This document shows, in pieces, positions 6,619 through 11,767 of a DNA stretch of 11,767 bases (its first letter is position 1; the number at the start of each line of letters is the position of its first letter). The notes under the pieces are model-generated. The model ran no database searches. It was given only the letters and a program-made list of their open reading frames with translations, and was not told the DNA's origin. The DNA is taken from the NCBI GenBank assembly GCA_002477275.1, contig DLOU01000043.1, forward strand, positions 1 to 11,767, in the 5' to 3' direction. The position numbers and the translations under genes are program-made. The stretch comes from Caryophanales bacterium UBA7476. GTDB lineage: Bacteria; Bacillota_I; Bacilli_A; RF39; UBA660.

Positions 6619-7338
6619 ATGAATATAGATTTTTCTGATATGTTTCTTGTTATTCCTAGATGTTTAGGTTCTATCATTTTTTTATTTATTGTTACTAAAT
6701 TTATGGGAAAAAAACAAGTTTCTCAATTTAGTTTATATGACTATGTTATTGGAATATCAATTGGTAATTTTACTGCTGAAATGACACTTAATAAAGATGT
6801 TCAATATGTAAATGGAATGATGGCTATTTTTACTTTTGGTATTTTTTCATTATTAGTATCAAAAATTATTAATAAGAGTATTTTACTCAGAAGAGTAATA
6901 ATTGGAACTCCTACCGTTTTAATAGATAGAGGTAAAATAATAGAATCTGGTTTAAAAAAGATAAATATCGATGTAAACGATTTACTTGAAGATGCCAGAA
7001 TTGCTGGTTATTTTGATATTAGTGAGATTGAATTTGCTATTATGGAAGCAAATGGAAGCATAAGCTTTCTTCCTAAGGATAAATATAGAATGGTTAATAC
7101 TAATGATATTGGGTTAAAAGAAAAAGAAACATATTTAACTGCAACACTCATATTGAATGGTAAATATTTAGATCAGGCCATTAAAAAAAGTAGAATTACT
7201 AAGAAAGAATTAGTTAAACAAATAAAAAAAATGAATCTAGATTCACCAGATTCTATACTTTTATGTACTATTAATAATAAAGATTTAAATTTTTACTTTA
7301 AAGATGAAAAAGTAATAAATTATTCATTATTAGAATAA
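6619..7338 (+). CDS. DUF421 (YetF-like) membrane protein
   Basis: This 239-residue protein matches the DUF421 family of Bacillota (YetF, YdfS and relatives of B. subtilis). There are three membrane segments in the first ~85 residues (about 9-28, 42-57 and 66-84), with the characteristic F-M-G-K-K-Q-V-S-Q-F-S-L-Y-D-Y-V-I-G-I-S-I-G-N (28-50). They are followed by a cytoplasmic alpha/beta domain with G-T-P-T-V-L-I-D-R-G-K (96-106) and an M-E-A-N-G-S-I-S-F-L-P-K strand (142-153). Family members have been linked to spore properties and membrane function, but the biochemical role is unsettled. Here it lies close to spoIIM in a spore former, which suits such a role without proving it. Its ribosome-binding site is buried in a perfect hairpin, so translation may be controlled. 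Its stop abuts the stop of the small gene on the opposite strand. Confidence 0.9.
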   Translation: MNIDFSDMFLVIPRCLGSIIFLFIVTKFMGKKQVSQFSLYDYVIGISIGNFTAEMTLNKDVQYVNGMMAIFTFGIFSLLVSKIINKSILLRRVIIGTPTVLIDRGKIIESGLKKINIDVNDLLEDARIAGYFDISEIEFAIMEANGSISFLPKDKYRMVNTNDIGLKEKETYLTATLILNGKYLDQAIKKSRITKKELVKQIKKMNLDSPDSILLCTINNKDLNFYFKDEKVINYSLLE

Positions 7339-7431
7339 TTAGATAAAATAGAAAATTAGTACTCCAAAAAAGCTTAATGCCATTACAAGTGCTGAAACAA
7401 TTGAAATGATTTTTATTGTTTTTTTACTCAT
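7339..7431 (-). CDS. 30-residue single-pass membrane peptide
   Basis: On the minus strand, AGAGGTGATAAAG directly precedes an ATG that opens a 30-codon frame ending in TAA. The peptide begins M-S-K-K-T-I-K and then is hydrophobic to its end (I-I-S-I-V-S-A-L-V-M-A-L-S-F-F-G-V-L-I-F-Y-F-I). This is a short basic N-terminus plus one transmembrane helix, so N-in/C-out is expected. A promoter with TTTACT, 17 bases and TATAAT precedes it. The stop codon abuts the stop of the DUF421 gene. The layout resembles other minimal one-helix proteins of Bacillota such as Prli42, but there is too little sequence to assign a family. A strong ribosome-binding site and promoter make it likely to be a real gene although it is too short for usual callers. 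Confidence 0.7.
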   Translation of the reverse strand: MSKKTIKIISIVSALVMALSFFGVLIFYFI

Positions 7432-7536
7432 CTTTATCACCTCTAAGATAATTATAAAATAATTGTTGAAAAAAGTAAATTATATTAATTAATAATCTTT
7501 CTTTTACTTAATATAATTTATTGGTGATAAAGATGA
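7428..7536. repeat. 14-bp inverted repeat spanning two divergent translation starts
   Basis: TCATCTTTATCACC (7428-7441) and GGTGATAAAGATGA (7523-7536) are exact reverse complements separated by 81 bases. Each arm holds the ribosome-binding site and start codon of one of the two divergent genes (small peptide on the left, spoIIM on the right). The DNA between contains the promoter region. Confidence 0.7.
7451..7479 (-). promoter_or_regulatory. sigma-A-type promoter of the small membrane peptide gene
   Basis: On the minus strand, TTTACT (plus-strand 7474-7479), a 17-base spacer and TATAAT (plus-strand 7451-7456) lie about 20 bases upstream of the start codon at 7431. Confidence 0.55.
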
Positions 7537-8135
7537 AATATAATTTAGATAAATATAAAGGAATAAAGAAAAGAAAAATATTTTTAATTCTTCTTATTAT
7601 AAGTATTATTAGTATTCTATTTGGTATTTTATTTTTAGCAATTCTTGATAAAAATGGAAAAATGATTGTATCTACAACTATGACTAGTTATATTAAAAAT
7701 CTTAATTATGATAGAAAAGAACTATTTCTTCTTTTAAAAAACAATGTTCTAATAACTATTGTTATGTGGCTTTTTGGTATTAGTTTATTTGGTGTGATAT
7801 TTGAACTAATATTTCTTGTTGTAAAAAGTTTTACTCTTGGTTTTTCAATTAGTAGTTTTATATATACATTTAAACTTAAAGGTATATATATTGGATTTAT
7901 ATATCTTTTTCCTAATATTTTTAATTTAGTTATTTATTTTATATTAGGTTTTTTTGCTATTAATTATTCAATATATTTATTTCAATATATATTTAAGAAT
8001 AAAGAATATAATTTAAAACTTATTATGAAAAGATATATTAGAGTACTTCTTATTTCAATTTTTCTTTTAATAATTAGTTCTTTAGTATCATATTTTATTG
8101 TTCCTAATATATTAAAACTTTTTACAAATATCTAA
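7533..8135 (+). CDS. spoIIM: stage II sporulation protein M
   Basis: SpoIIM is the membrane scaffold of the SpoIID-SpoIIM-SpoIIP complex that thins peptidoglycan so the mother cell can engulf the forespore. This protein has 200 residues, close to the usual ~210. Its layout matches the family: a basic N-terminus, a first helix (about 16-38), an extracytoplasmic loop, then four or so helices (about 70-97, 100-112, 118-148, 168-193). It has the conserved-looking V-K-S-F-T-L-G-F-S-I-S stretch (97-107) and I-Y-L-F-P-N-I-F (123-130). The start at 7533 is set by GGTGAT; the TTG at 7521 lies before that site. In B. subtilis the gene is under sigma-E. No clear sigma-E or sigma-A promoter was found here; a TATAAT at 7512-7517 is too near the ribosome-binding site. 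spoIIM may be read from the divergent region shared with the small peptide gene. Confidence 0.88.
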   Translation: MKYNLDKYKGIKKRKIFLILLIISIISILFGILFLAILDKNGKMIVSTTMTSYIKNLNYDRKELFLLLKNNVLITIVMWLFGISLFGVIFELIFLVVKSFTLGFSISSFIYTFKLKGIYIGFIYLFPNIFNLVIYFILGFFAINYSIYLFQYIFKNKEYNLKLIMKRYIRVLLISIFLLIISSLVSYFIVPNILKLFTNI

Positions 8136-8149
8136 AACTAGTTTATAAT
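8121..8149 (+). promoter_or_regulatory. sigma-A promoter of mnmA
   Basis: TTTACA (8121-8126), a 17-base spacer and TATAAT (8144-8149) form a near-consensus promoter. The -35 lies inside the last codons of spoIIM. It gives mnmA a separate housekeeping promoter independent of sporulation, with a leader of only about 10 bases. Confidence 0.75.
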
Positions 8150-8165
8150 ATAGTTGGTGATTTAT

Positions 8166-9278
8166 ATGACTAAGAAAACTGTTGTTGTTGGGATGAGTGG
8201 TGGAGTTGATTCGAGCGTTTCAGCAATACTTTTAAAAGAACAAGGCTATAATGTTATTGGTCTTTTTATGAGAAATTGGGATAGTAGTATTAATAATGAT
8301 TTTCTTGGTAATCCTAATTTAGATAATAATATTTGTCCTCAAGAAGAAGATTATAATGATGCTTTAGAAGTTTGTAAACAGATTGGTATTCCTCTTCATA
8401 GAATTGATTTTGTTAAAGAATATTGGGATTATGTTTTTAAATATTTTCTAGATGAACTTAAGAAGGGAAGAACTCCTAATCCTGATATTATGTGTAATAA
8501 ATATATTAAATTTGATTATTTTGTTCGTGAAGCAGAAAAACTTGGTGCTGATTATATTGCAACTGGTCACTATGCTAAGATGGAAGATGGATATTTAAAG
8601 AAAAGTCATGATAAAAATAAAGATCAAACTTATTTTTTATCTCAAGTATCACAAAAACAGCTTTCTAACGTTATTTTTCCTCTAGGAGATATAGATAAAC
8701 CTGAAGTAAGAAAAATAGCCTTAGAACATGGTTTAAAGACTGCTAAGAAGAAAGATTCAACTGGAATATGTTTTATTGGTGAAAGAAACTTTAAAAACTT
8801 TCTTAAAAATTATTTACCTAATCAGCAAGGAGATATTGTTAATATAGAAACTAATAAGGTTTTGGGTAAACATATTGGTCTAATGTATTACACAATTGGT
8901 CAGAGAAAAGGTTTAGAAGTTGGTGGAACTAAAGATAAATTGTTTGTTGTTGGAAAAGATTTAAATAAGAATATATTATATGTTTGTGAAGGTGAAGATA
9001 ATGAGTATCTTCTTTCAAATAGTTGTATAATTGAAGATGTTAATTTTAATTGTGATTTAAGACCAACTAATGTTATGTGCAAGTTTAGATATAGACAAGA
9101 AGATAATCCTGCTACTCTTGAATATCTAGAAGATGGCAATATTCTTGTTAGATATAATAATGTAAAAAGTGTCACTCCTGGTCAAGCATGTGTTATTTAT
9201 GATGGTGATATTTGTCTTGGTGGTGGAATTATAAAAGAAGTTAGAAAAGATGATAAAAAACTTTGGTATTTATTATAA
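8166..9278 (+). CDS. mnmA: tRNA-specific 2-thiouridylase MnmA
   Basis: MnmA activates the C2 of uridine 34 with ATP and inserts sulfur to make 2-thiouridine in the tRNAs for Lys, Glu and Gln. This copy has 370 residues, a normal length. The PP-loop G-M-S-G-G-V-D-S (9-16) binds ATP. G-R-T-P-N-P-D-I-M-C-N (101-111) carries the nucleophile C110. D-S-T-G-I-C-F-I-G (197-205) carries the persulfide-forming C202. A-T-G-H-Y-A (132-137) is also typical. The C-terminal ~140 residues are the usual beta-barrel tRNA-binding parts (Y-T-I-G-Q-R-K-G-L-E-V-G-G). The start at 8166 follows GGTGAT; the upstream TTG at 8154 precedes that site. A promoter overlaps the end of spoIIM. No sulfur-donor cysteine desulfurase gene is adjacent within the window. 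Confidence 0.97.
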   Translation: MTKKTVVVGMSGGVDSSVSAILLKEQGYNVIGLFMRNWDSSINNDFLGNPNLDNNICPQEEDYNDALEVCKQIGIPLHRIDFVKEYWDYVFKYFLDELKKGRTPNPDIMCNKYIKFDYFVREAEKLGADYIATGHYAKMEDGYLKKSHDKNKDQTYFLSQVSQKQLSNVIFPLGDIDKPEVRKIALEHGLKTAKKKDSTGICFIGERNFKNFLKNYLPNQQGDIVNIETNKVLGKHIGLMYYTIGQRKGLEVGGTKDKLFVVGKDLNKNILYVCEGEDNEYLLSNSCIIEDVNFNCDLRPTNVMCKFRYRQEDNPATLEYLEDGNILVRYNNVKSVTPGQACVIYDGDICLGGGIIKEVRKDDKKLWYLL

Positions 9279-9282
9279 CAAA

Positions 9283-9288
9283 TATAAT
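9283..9288 (+). promoter_or_regulatory. possible -10 element before the tail-anchored gene
   Basis: A perfect TATAAT lies 15 bases upstream of the AGAGGTG of the next gene. No convincing -35 is seen at 16-18 bases, so it may be unused and the gene read through from mnmA. Confidence 0.3.
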
Positions 9289-9316
9289 TTTTATATGAAT
9301 AAGAGAGGTGTTTAAT

Positions 9317-9895
9317 ATGGATAATTCAAAAGAATTAATTTCAAAGTGGGGGACTACTAAACCTGTTTCGGTTTATGATAATAGTTGTAAGGTTGAATTA
9401 GAAATTAGATCACATGGTAATTTTACATATAAAATTACAAATGAAGAATTGTTTAAAAATAGTTTTAATGGCAATGAATCGGAATTAATCAATTATGTTT
9501 CAACCAGTTTTGAAAAATATTTATCTAATTTAAAGGATTTGAGTTATAATGATAATCTTTACTTAGATGTTATGAAGAATTTTACTATTTATATTCAAAA
9601 TGATGCTAATGGTAAAGGGTTTAATATTATTGGGGTGTCTTGTACTGGATTTTTTTTAACTGATGATTCTAAAACATTACGTGATTCTAAGGAAAAAAAT
9701 GGTGAATGTGTTACTGCTTCTGAAACTCAATCAAATAATTCAAATGAACAAATAGTTGTTCAAAATAATAAAGTTTCTTCAAATAATTCAGAAGTTAATG
9801 TTATTCCCTGGATTGTTATTTTATTAGGTGTAATTGTAATTATTACTCTTATTATAATTATTATTAAAAGTAGAAAACAAAAAAATAATATTTAA
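9317..9895 (+). CDS. tail-anchored protein with SPFH/YdjI-like segment
   Basis: This protein has 192 residues. The start at 9317 follows AGAGGTG (9304-9310); an upstream GTG at 9308 lies inside that site. Residues ~8-115 contain S-K-W-G-T-T-K-P-V-S-V-Y-D and, further on, I-R-S-H-G-N-F-T-Y-K-I-T-N-E-E-L-F. This pattern resembles the WGT-(x)-PI...D...(R)-x-G-x-Y-x-(x)-I-x-D-x-x-x-F core of the bacterial SPFH 'virion core'/YdjI family, as remembered and not searched. A low-complexity Asn/Ser/Gln linker (about 133-160) leads to one C-terminal membrane helix (about 162-183) and a basic tail (K-S-R-K-Q-K). There is no signal peptide. Full family members are longer, so this looks like one module grafted on a membrane tail. 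The basic tail favours the C-terminus in the cytoplasm, which would place the N-terminal domain outside without a signal; the topology is unresolved. Confidence 0.5.
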   Translation: MDNSKELISKWGTTKPVSVYDNSCKVELEIRSHGNFTYKITNEELFKNSFNGNESELINYVSTSFEKYLSNLKDLSYNDNLYLDVMKNFTIYIQNDANGKGFNIIGVSCTGFFLTDDSKTLRDSKEKNGECVTASETQSNNSNEQIVVQNNKVSSNNSEVNVIPWIVILLGVIVIITLIIIIIKSRKQKNNI

Positions 9896-9907
9896 TGTTA
9901 TTAAAAT

Positions 9908-9950
9908 ATGTCAATTTTACACTTGACATTCTATGTAAAACTGATAAAAT
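9908..9950 (+). promoter_or_regulatory. strong promoter with overlapping inverted-repeat operators
   Basis: TTGACA (9923-9928), 16 bases, and TAAAAT (9945-9950) preceded by TGA give a consensus -35 with an extended -10. Two inverted repeats cover it: ATGTCAA (9908-9914)/TTGACAT (9923-9929), whose right arm is the -35 itself, and TTTTACA (9915-9921)/TGTAAAA (9934-9940), which bracket the -35. The second is centred on the -35/spacer. Both are well placed for repression by the DNA-binding protein encoded next, i.e. autoregulation (inference). Confidence 0.65.
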
Positions 9951-9971
9951 TATTTTAGGAGGGTAGTAATC

Positions 9972-10739
9972 ATGCAAGAATTATACACATTAATTAATCA
10001 ATTAGGTATATCTAAAGTTAGATTAGCAAAATATTTAGGGGTTTCTCGTCAAATGCTATATAATTATTTGGCACTTCCAACTGTTGATGAATGGCCAAAA
10101 GAGAAGGCTGCAAAGTTATTAGCTCTTCTTGATATAGAAGATAGCAAAGCTATTAAGGATATTAAAGTTGACGGAACATATATTATTGCTGTAGAAAATA
10201 GGCTTTCTAATAATGTAAAGGAAAATTCCTCTCGTGAAATATCTACTGATTTAAAAGGATTTAACAAAAAGGAACAAGAAGTTTTATCTGATATAATTAA
10301 TCTTTTAAAAGAAAAATTACAGGATGATAAAACTAAAGATACATATTTTAGTTATGTATACTTATATCATTTTTTACAATCTATGGATGCAGCTGGAGAA
10401 CTTAAGTATATTTTAGCTTATATGTCTAAATCATTAGGATTTACTAATCCTCAAGAATTTGTTTTTGATAAAGATAAACAATTTGTTTTTGAAAGTATAA
10501 TGTTTTCTGCAATGACTTTATATAGTGGTGGAGGATCATCTAAAACTAAACTTGCTGAGGCTCATAAGAGATTTGTTGAAGATATTGAACATAAGAAAGA
10601 AGAAAAACTTAGTAGAACACAAGAATTAAATACTGCTAAGATTCAAGCTTTAAAAGAACTAGGATATAGTGAAATTAATGAAAAGAATGCTAAAGAAGTT
10701 CTTGAAAAAATAGCTGAAATTCAGTCTAGAAAAGTATAG
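9972..10739 (+). CDS. helix-turn-helix (XRE/Cro-like) regulator, 255 residues
   Basis: The N-terminal ~55 residues are a Cro/CI-type DNA-binding domain. The helix-turn-helix is at about 12-34 (G-I-S-K-V-R-L-A-K-Y-L-G-V-S-R-Q-M-L-Y-N-Y-L), with S25-R26-Q27 at the start of the recognition helix. Residues 56-85 are a linker. Residues ~90-205 are an unrecognised helical domain, and ~205-255 are a charged, probably coiled-coil tail (E-H-K-K-E-E-K-L-S-R-T-Q-E-L). AGGAGGG (9957-9963) stands 8 bases before the ATG. It has a strong promoter covered by inverted repeats and its own terminator, so it is monocistronic and probably autoregulated. It is far longer than a minimal XRE regulator; the large C-terminal part suggests ligand sensing or protein binding. 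No matching toxin or phage gene adjoins it. Confidence 0.75.
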   Translation: MQELYTLINQLGISKVRLAKYLGVSRQMLYNYLALPTVDEWPKEKAAKLLALLDIEDSKAIKDIKVDGTYIIAVENRLSNNVKENSSREISTDLKGFNKKEQEVLSDIINLLKEKLQDDKTKDTYFSYVYLYHFLQSMDAAGELKYILAYMSKSLGFTNPQEFVFDKDKQFVFESIMFSAMTLYSGGGSSKTKLAEAHKRFVEDIEHKKEEKLSRTQELNTAKIQALKELGYSEINEKNAKEVLEKIAEIQSRKV

Positions 10740-10789
10740 TTCAGTTAGGTAGAATGTTGATTATATCTTTCTTCGTTCATTAAAAAATT

Positions 10790-10816
10790 AAGAGGGCAGT
10801 AGCTCTCTTTATTTTT
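10790..10816 (+). terminator. intrinsic terminator after the regulator gene
   Basis: AAGAGGGC (10790-10797) pairs with GCTCTCTT (10802-10809) around the loop AGTA, with one G-U pair, followed by TATTTTT. It is one of the few GC-containing stems in the window and ends the regulator transcript about 50 bases after the stop. Confidence 0.8.
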
Positions 10817-10908
10817 GACTGATTTTAATATGTTGTTCGGATTGAACTTTAATAAGAATATTTGTTAATTCAGAGAGTAGGGTATATTGATTTAATTATT
10901 AAATATAC

Positions 10909-11034
10909 ATGATTTATTATATAATACTAATTTGCGATATCAAGTGGAATATAAAAAATGCTGTTAGAGATACACGTTATGTTAGTAAATTTTAAAAATT
11001 AATTCCAGACGTAGATGGTTTAGAAATTAAATAA
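10909..11034 (+). pseudogene. possible decayed gene fragment
   Basis: From ATG 10909 a frame reads 28 codons to TAA (10993-10995), then continues in the same frame for 12 codons to a second TAA (11032-11034). The text has protein-like character (N-A-V-R-D-T-R-Y-V-S-K-F, stop, K-L-I-P-D-V-D-G-L-E-I-K) in a region otherwise almost pure A/T. There is no ribosome-binding site before the ATG. The simplest reading is a remnant of a larger gene with a point mutation creating the internal stop. The parent family cannot be assigned from ~40 residues, and chance is not excluded. Confidence 0.3.
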
Positions 11035-11384
11035 TAATTTACATATGAAAATAATCATAATTATCATTACTATTATAGTCTTATATTTTATATGAAAAAA
11101 AACTAATACGTTAAAGGGATTAATTCATCAATATTATTAATAGAGTATTGCTAAAGAAATTATTTTTTTCTTATTACAATTTAAAGAAGTTAACATAATA
11201 TCAATTATAGGAAGTTATATATTTGATATTTTATTTATTATATTTTATTGATTTATACTTATTTATTTTTTTGTTTGTTTTTCTATTTATACATATATTA
11301 TGGATTATATATATCTTTGTTTGTATATATTAATCATTTATTTAATTATATACTATTTGTATTTTATACTAATTATTTAAATTG
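11035..11384. other. AT-rich stretch without recognisable genes
   Basis: About 350 bases of A/T-dominated sequence with long T runs. No open frame with a ribosome-binding site, no RNA gene and no clear promoter pair was found on either strand. It separates the possible gene remnant from the repeat array and may be decayed sequence. Confidence 0.6.
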
Positions 11385-11636
11385 ATTTTAAGCAATCGAA
11401 CTTTATTTATATGAATAGTTCTTAACCTCAAATATGGTGATTTATTTTAAGCAATCGAGGTTCTTTTTTATTGGTAATTCTTCACTTCGATTTAATGGTA
11501 TTTTGTTCTATCAAAAATAATAAGTTCATTTTAAGCAATCGAAATTCATTTTTGTGACCAATTATCCATTTCGATGATATATCTATTTAATTTAAGCAAT
11601 TGAGATTTCTTTTTTAATATAGTTATAAGTTCAAAT
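11385..11636. repeat. array of four diverged ~49-base repeats with internal dyads
   Basis: The core ATTTTAAGCAATCGA occurs exactly at 11385-11399, 11444-11458 and 11528-11542 and with two changes at 11589-11603. The similarity continues about 49 bases almost without gaps: purine pair and pyrimidine-rich TTCTTTTTT, then (A)(G/A)TT near position 36, then a C-rich ACYTCGAT-like arm at positions 41-48. The linkers between units are 10, 35 and 12 bases. In unit 2, ATCGAGGT (11454-11461) pairs with ACTTCGAT (11484-11491, one G-U). In unit 3, ATCGAAAT (11538-11545) pairs perfectly with ATTTCGAT (11568-11575). Unit 1's own arm does not match, but its AACCTC (11424-11429) pairs with GAGGTT of unit 2. 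The function is unknown. Confidence 0.75.
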
Positions 11637-11767
11637 TAAATTTGATTTAATATAATTATTTAAATTTTATTTTAATTTTATAATTATTTTTTATAAGTTA
11701 TTCAATTAATTATTCTTTATTCATATTAGATTAGATATATTTATTTATATATTACTATTTAATATTC
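11637..11767. other. AT-rich tail with no recognisable feature
   Basis: About 130 bases of nearly pure A/T. A small hairpin TCAAAT-TAA-ATTTGA (11631-11645) straddles its left edge. A very weak echo of the repeat core may lie near 11690-11715, but it is not convincing. No gene is seen up to the window end. Confidence 0.5.

Noticed and set aside
7507..7522. TATAAT at 7512-7517 as the spoIIM promoter
   Set aside because: It is only about 6 bases before the ribosome-binding site, so transcription would begin inside that site, and there is no -35 at the right distance.
8900..9175. Minus-strand frame of 91 codons within mnmA
   Set aside because: It is a shadow of the well-supported mnmA frame with no ribosome-binding site and no family resemblance.
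11555..11580. DnaA box / replication origin
   Set aside because: One TTATCCATT resembles TTATCCACA, but it is a single imperfect site inside a repeat unit and no dnaA, dnaN or box cluster is present.
11385..11636. CRISPR array
   Set aside because: Unit starts are 59, 84 and 61 bases apart, repeats are diverged along most of their length, and spacers would be 10-35 bases of A/T-rich DNA. No cas gene is recognised in the window.
10740..11767. tRNA, rRNA or transposase in the AT-rich tail
   Set aside because: No cloverleaf, conserved T-loop, rRNA motif, terminal inverted repeats or DDE/HUH-like protein text could be found on either strand.

Overview
The window comes from a very AT-rich (roughly three-quarters A+T by eye), low-GC Gram-positive type genome. 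Genes begin with strong Shine-Dalgarno sequences (GGAGG, GAGGTG, GGTGAT), stops are nearly all TAA, TGG encodes Trp and TGA is used once as a stop (genetic code 11). Two sporulation genes, a spoIVB-type S55 peptidase and spoIIM, point to an endospore-forming member of the Bacillota (Bacilli or Clostridia). An uncultured gut lineage is a reasonable inference, but the species cannot be read from the sequence.

Layout. Bases 1-1670 hold a small cysteine-containing protein of uncertain fold (+) converging on spoIVB (-), with a shared bidirectional terminator. Bases 1671-3846 hold a divergent promoter region, a multi-pass membrane protein with a lytic-transglycosylase-like GIMQ motif, and a lipoprotein with leucine-rich repeats and a transglutaminase-like Cys-His-Asp domain. 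Bases 3891-6571 are a compact three-gene set: a radical SAM/SPASM protein and two paralogous family 2 glycosyltransferases, the second overlapping the first by 11 bases. Bases 6585-8135 hold a DUF421 (YetF-like) membrane protein whose ribosome-binding site lies in one arm of a perfect hairpin, a 30-residue membrane peptide on the opposite strand, and spoIIM divergent from that peptide. Bases 8121-9895 hold mnmA (tRNA 2-thiouridylase) and a tail-anchored protein resembling a piece of the SPFH/YdjI family. Bases 9908-10816 hold a helix-turn-helix regulator with a strong promoter overlapped by inverted repeats and followed by a good terminator.

The last ~950 bases carry no convincing gene. They contain a short decayed reading frame (10909-11034), a nearly pure A/T stretch, and an array of four diverged ~49-base repeats (11385-11636) sharing the core ATTTTAAGCAATCGA. 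This array is the most unexplained structure in the window.

Taken together, the window looks like ordinary chromosome of a spore former (spoIVB, spoIIM, DUF421, mnmA) interspersed with envelope or surface genes (the transglutaminase lipoprotein, the radical SAM/glycosyltransferase set). It ends in a regulator and a degenerate AT-rich repeat region. No complete defence system, CRISPR array, tRNA, rRNA or transposase was found.
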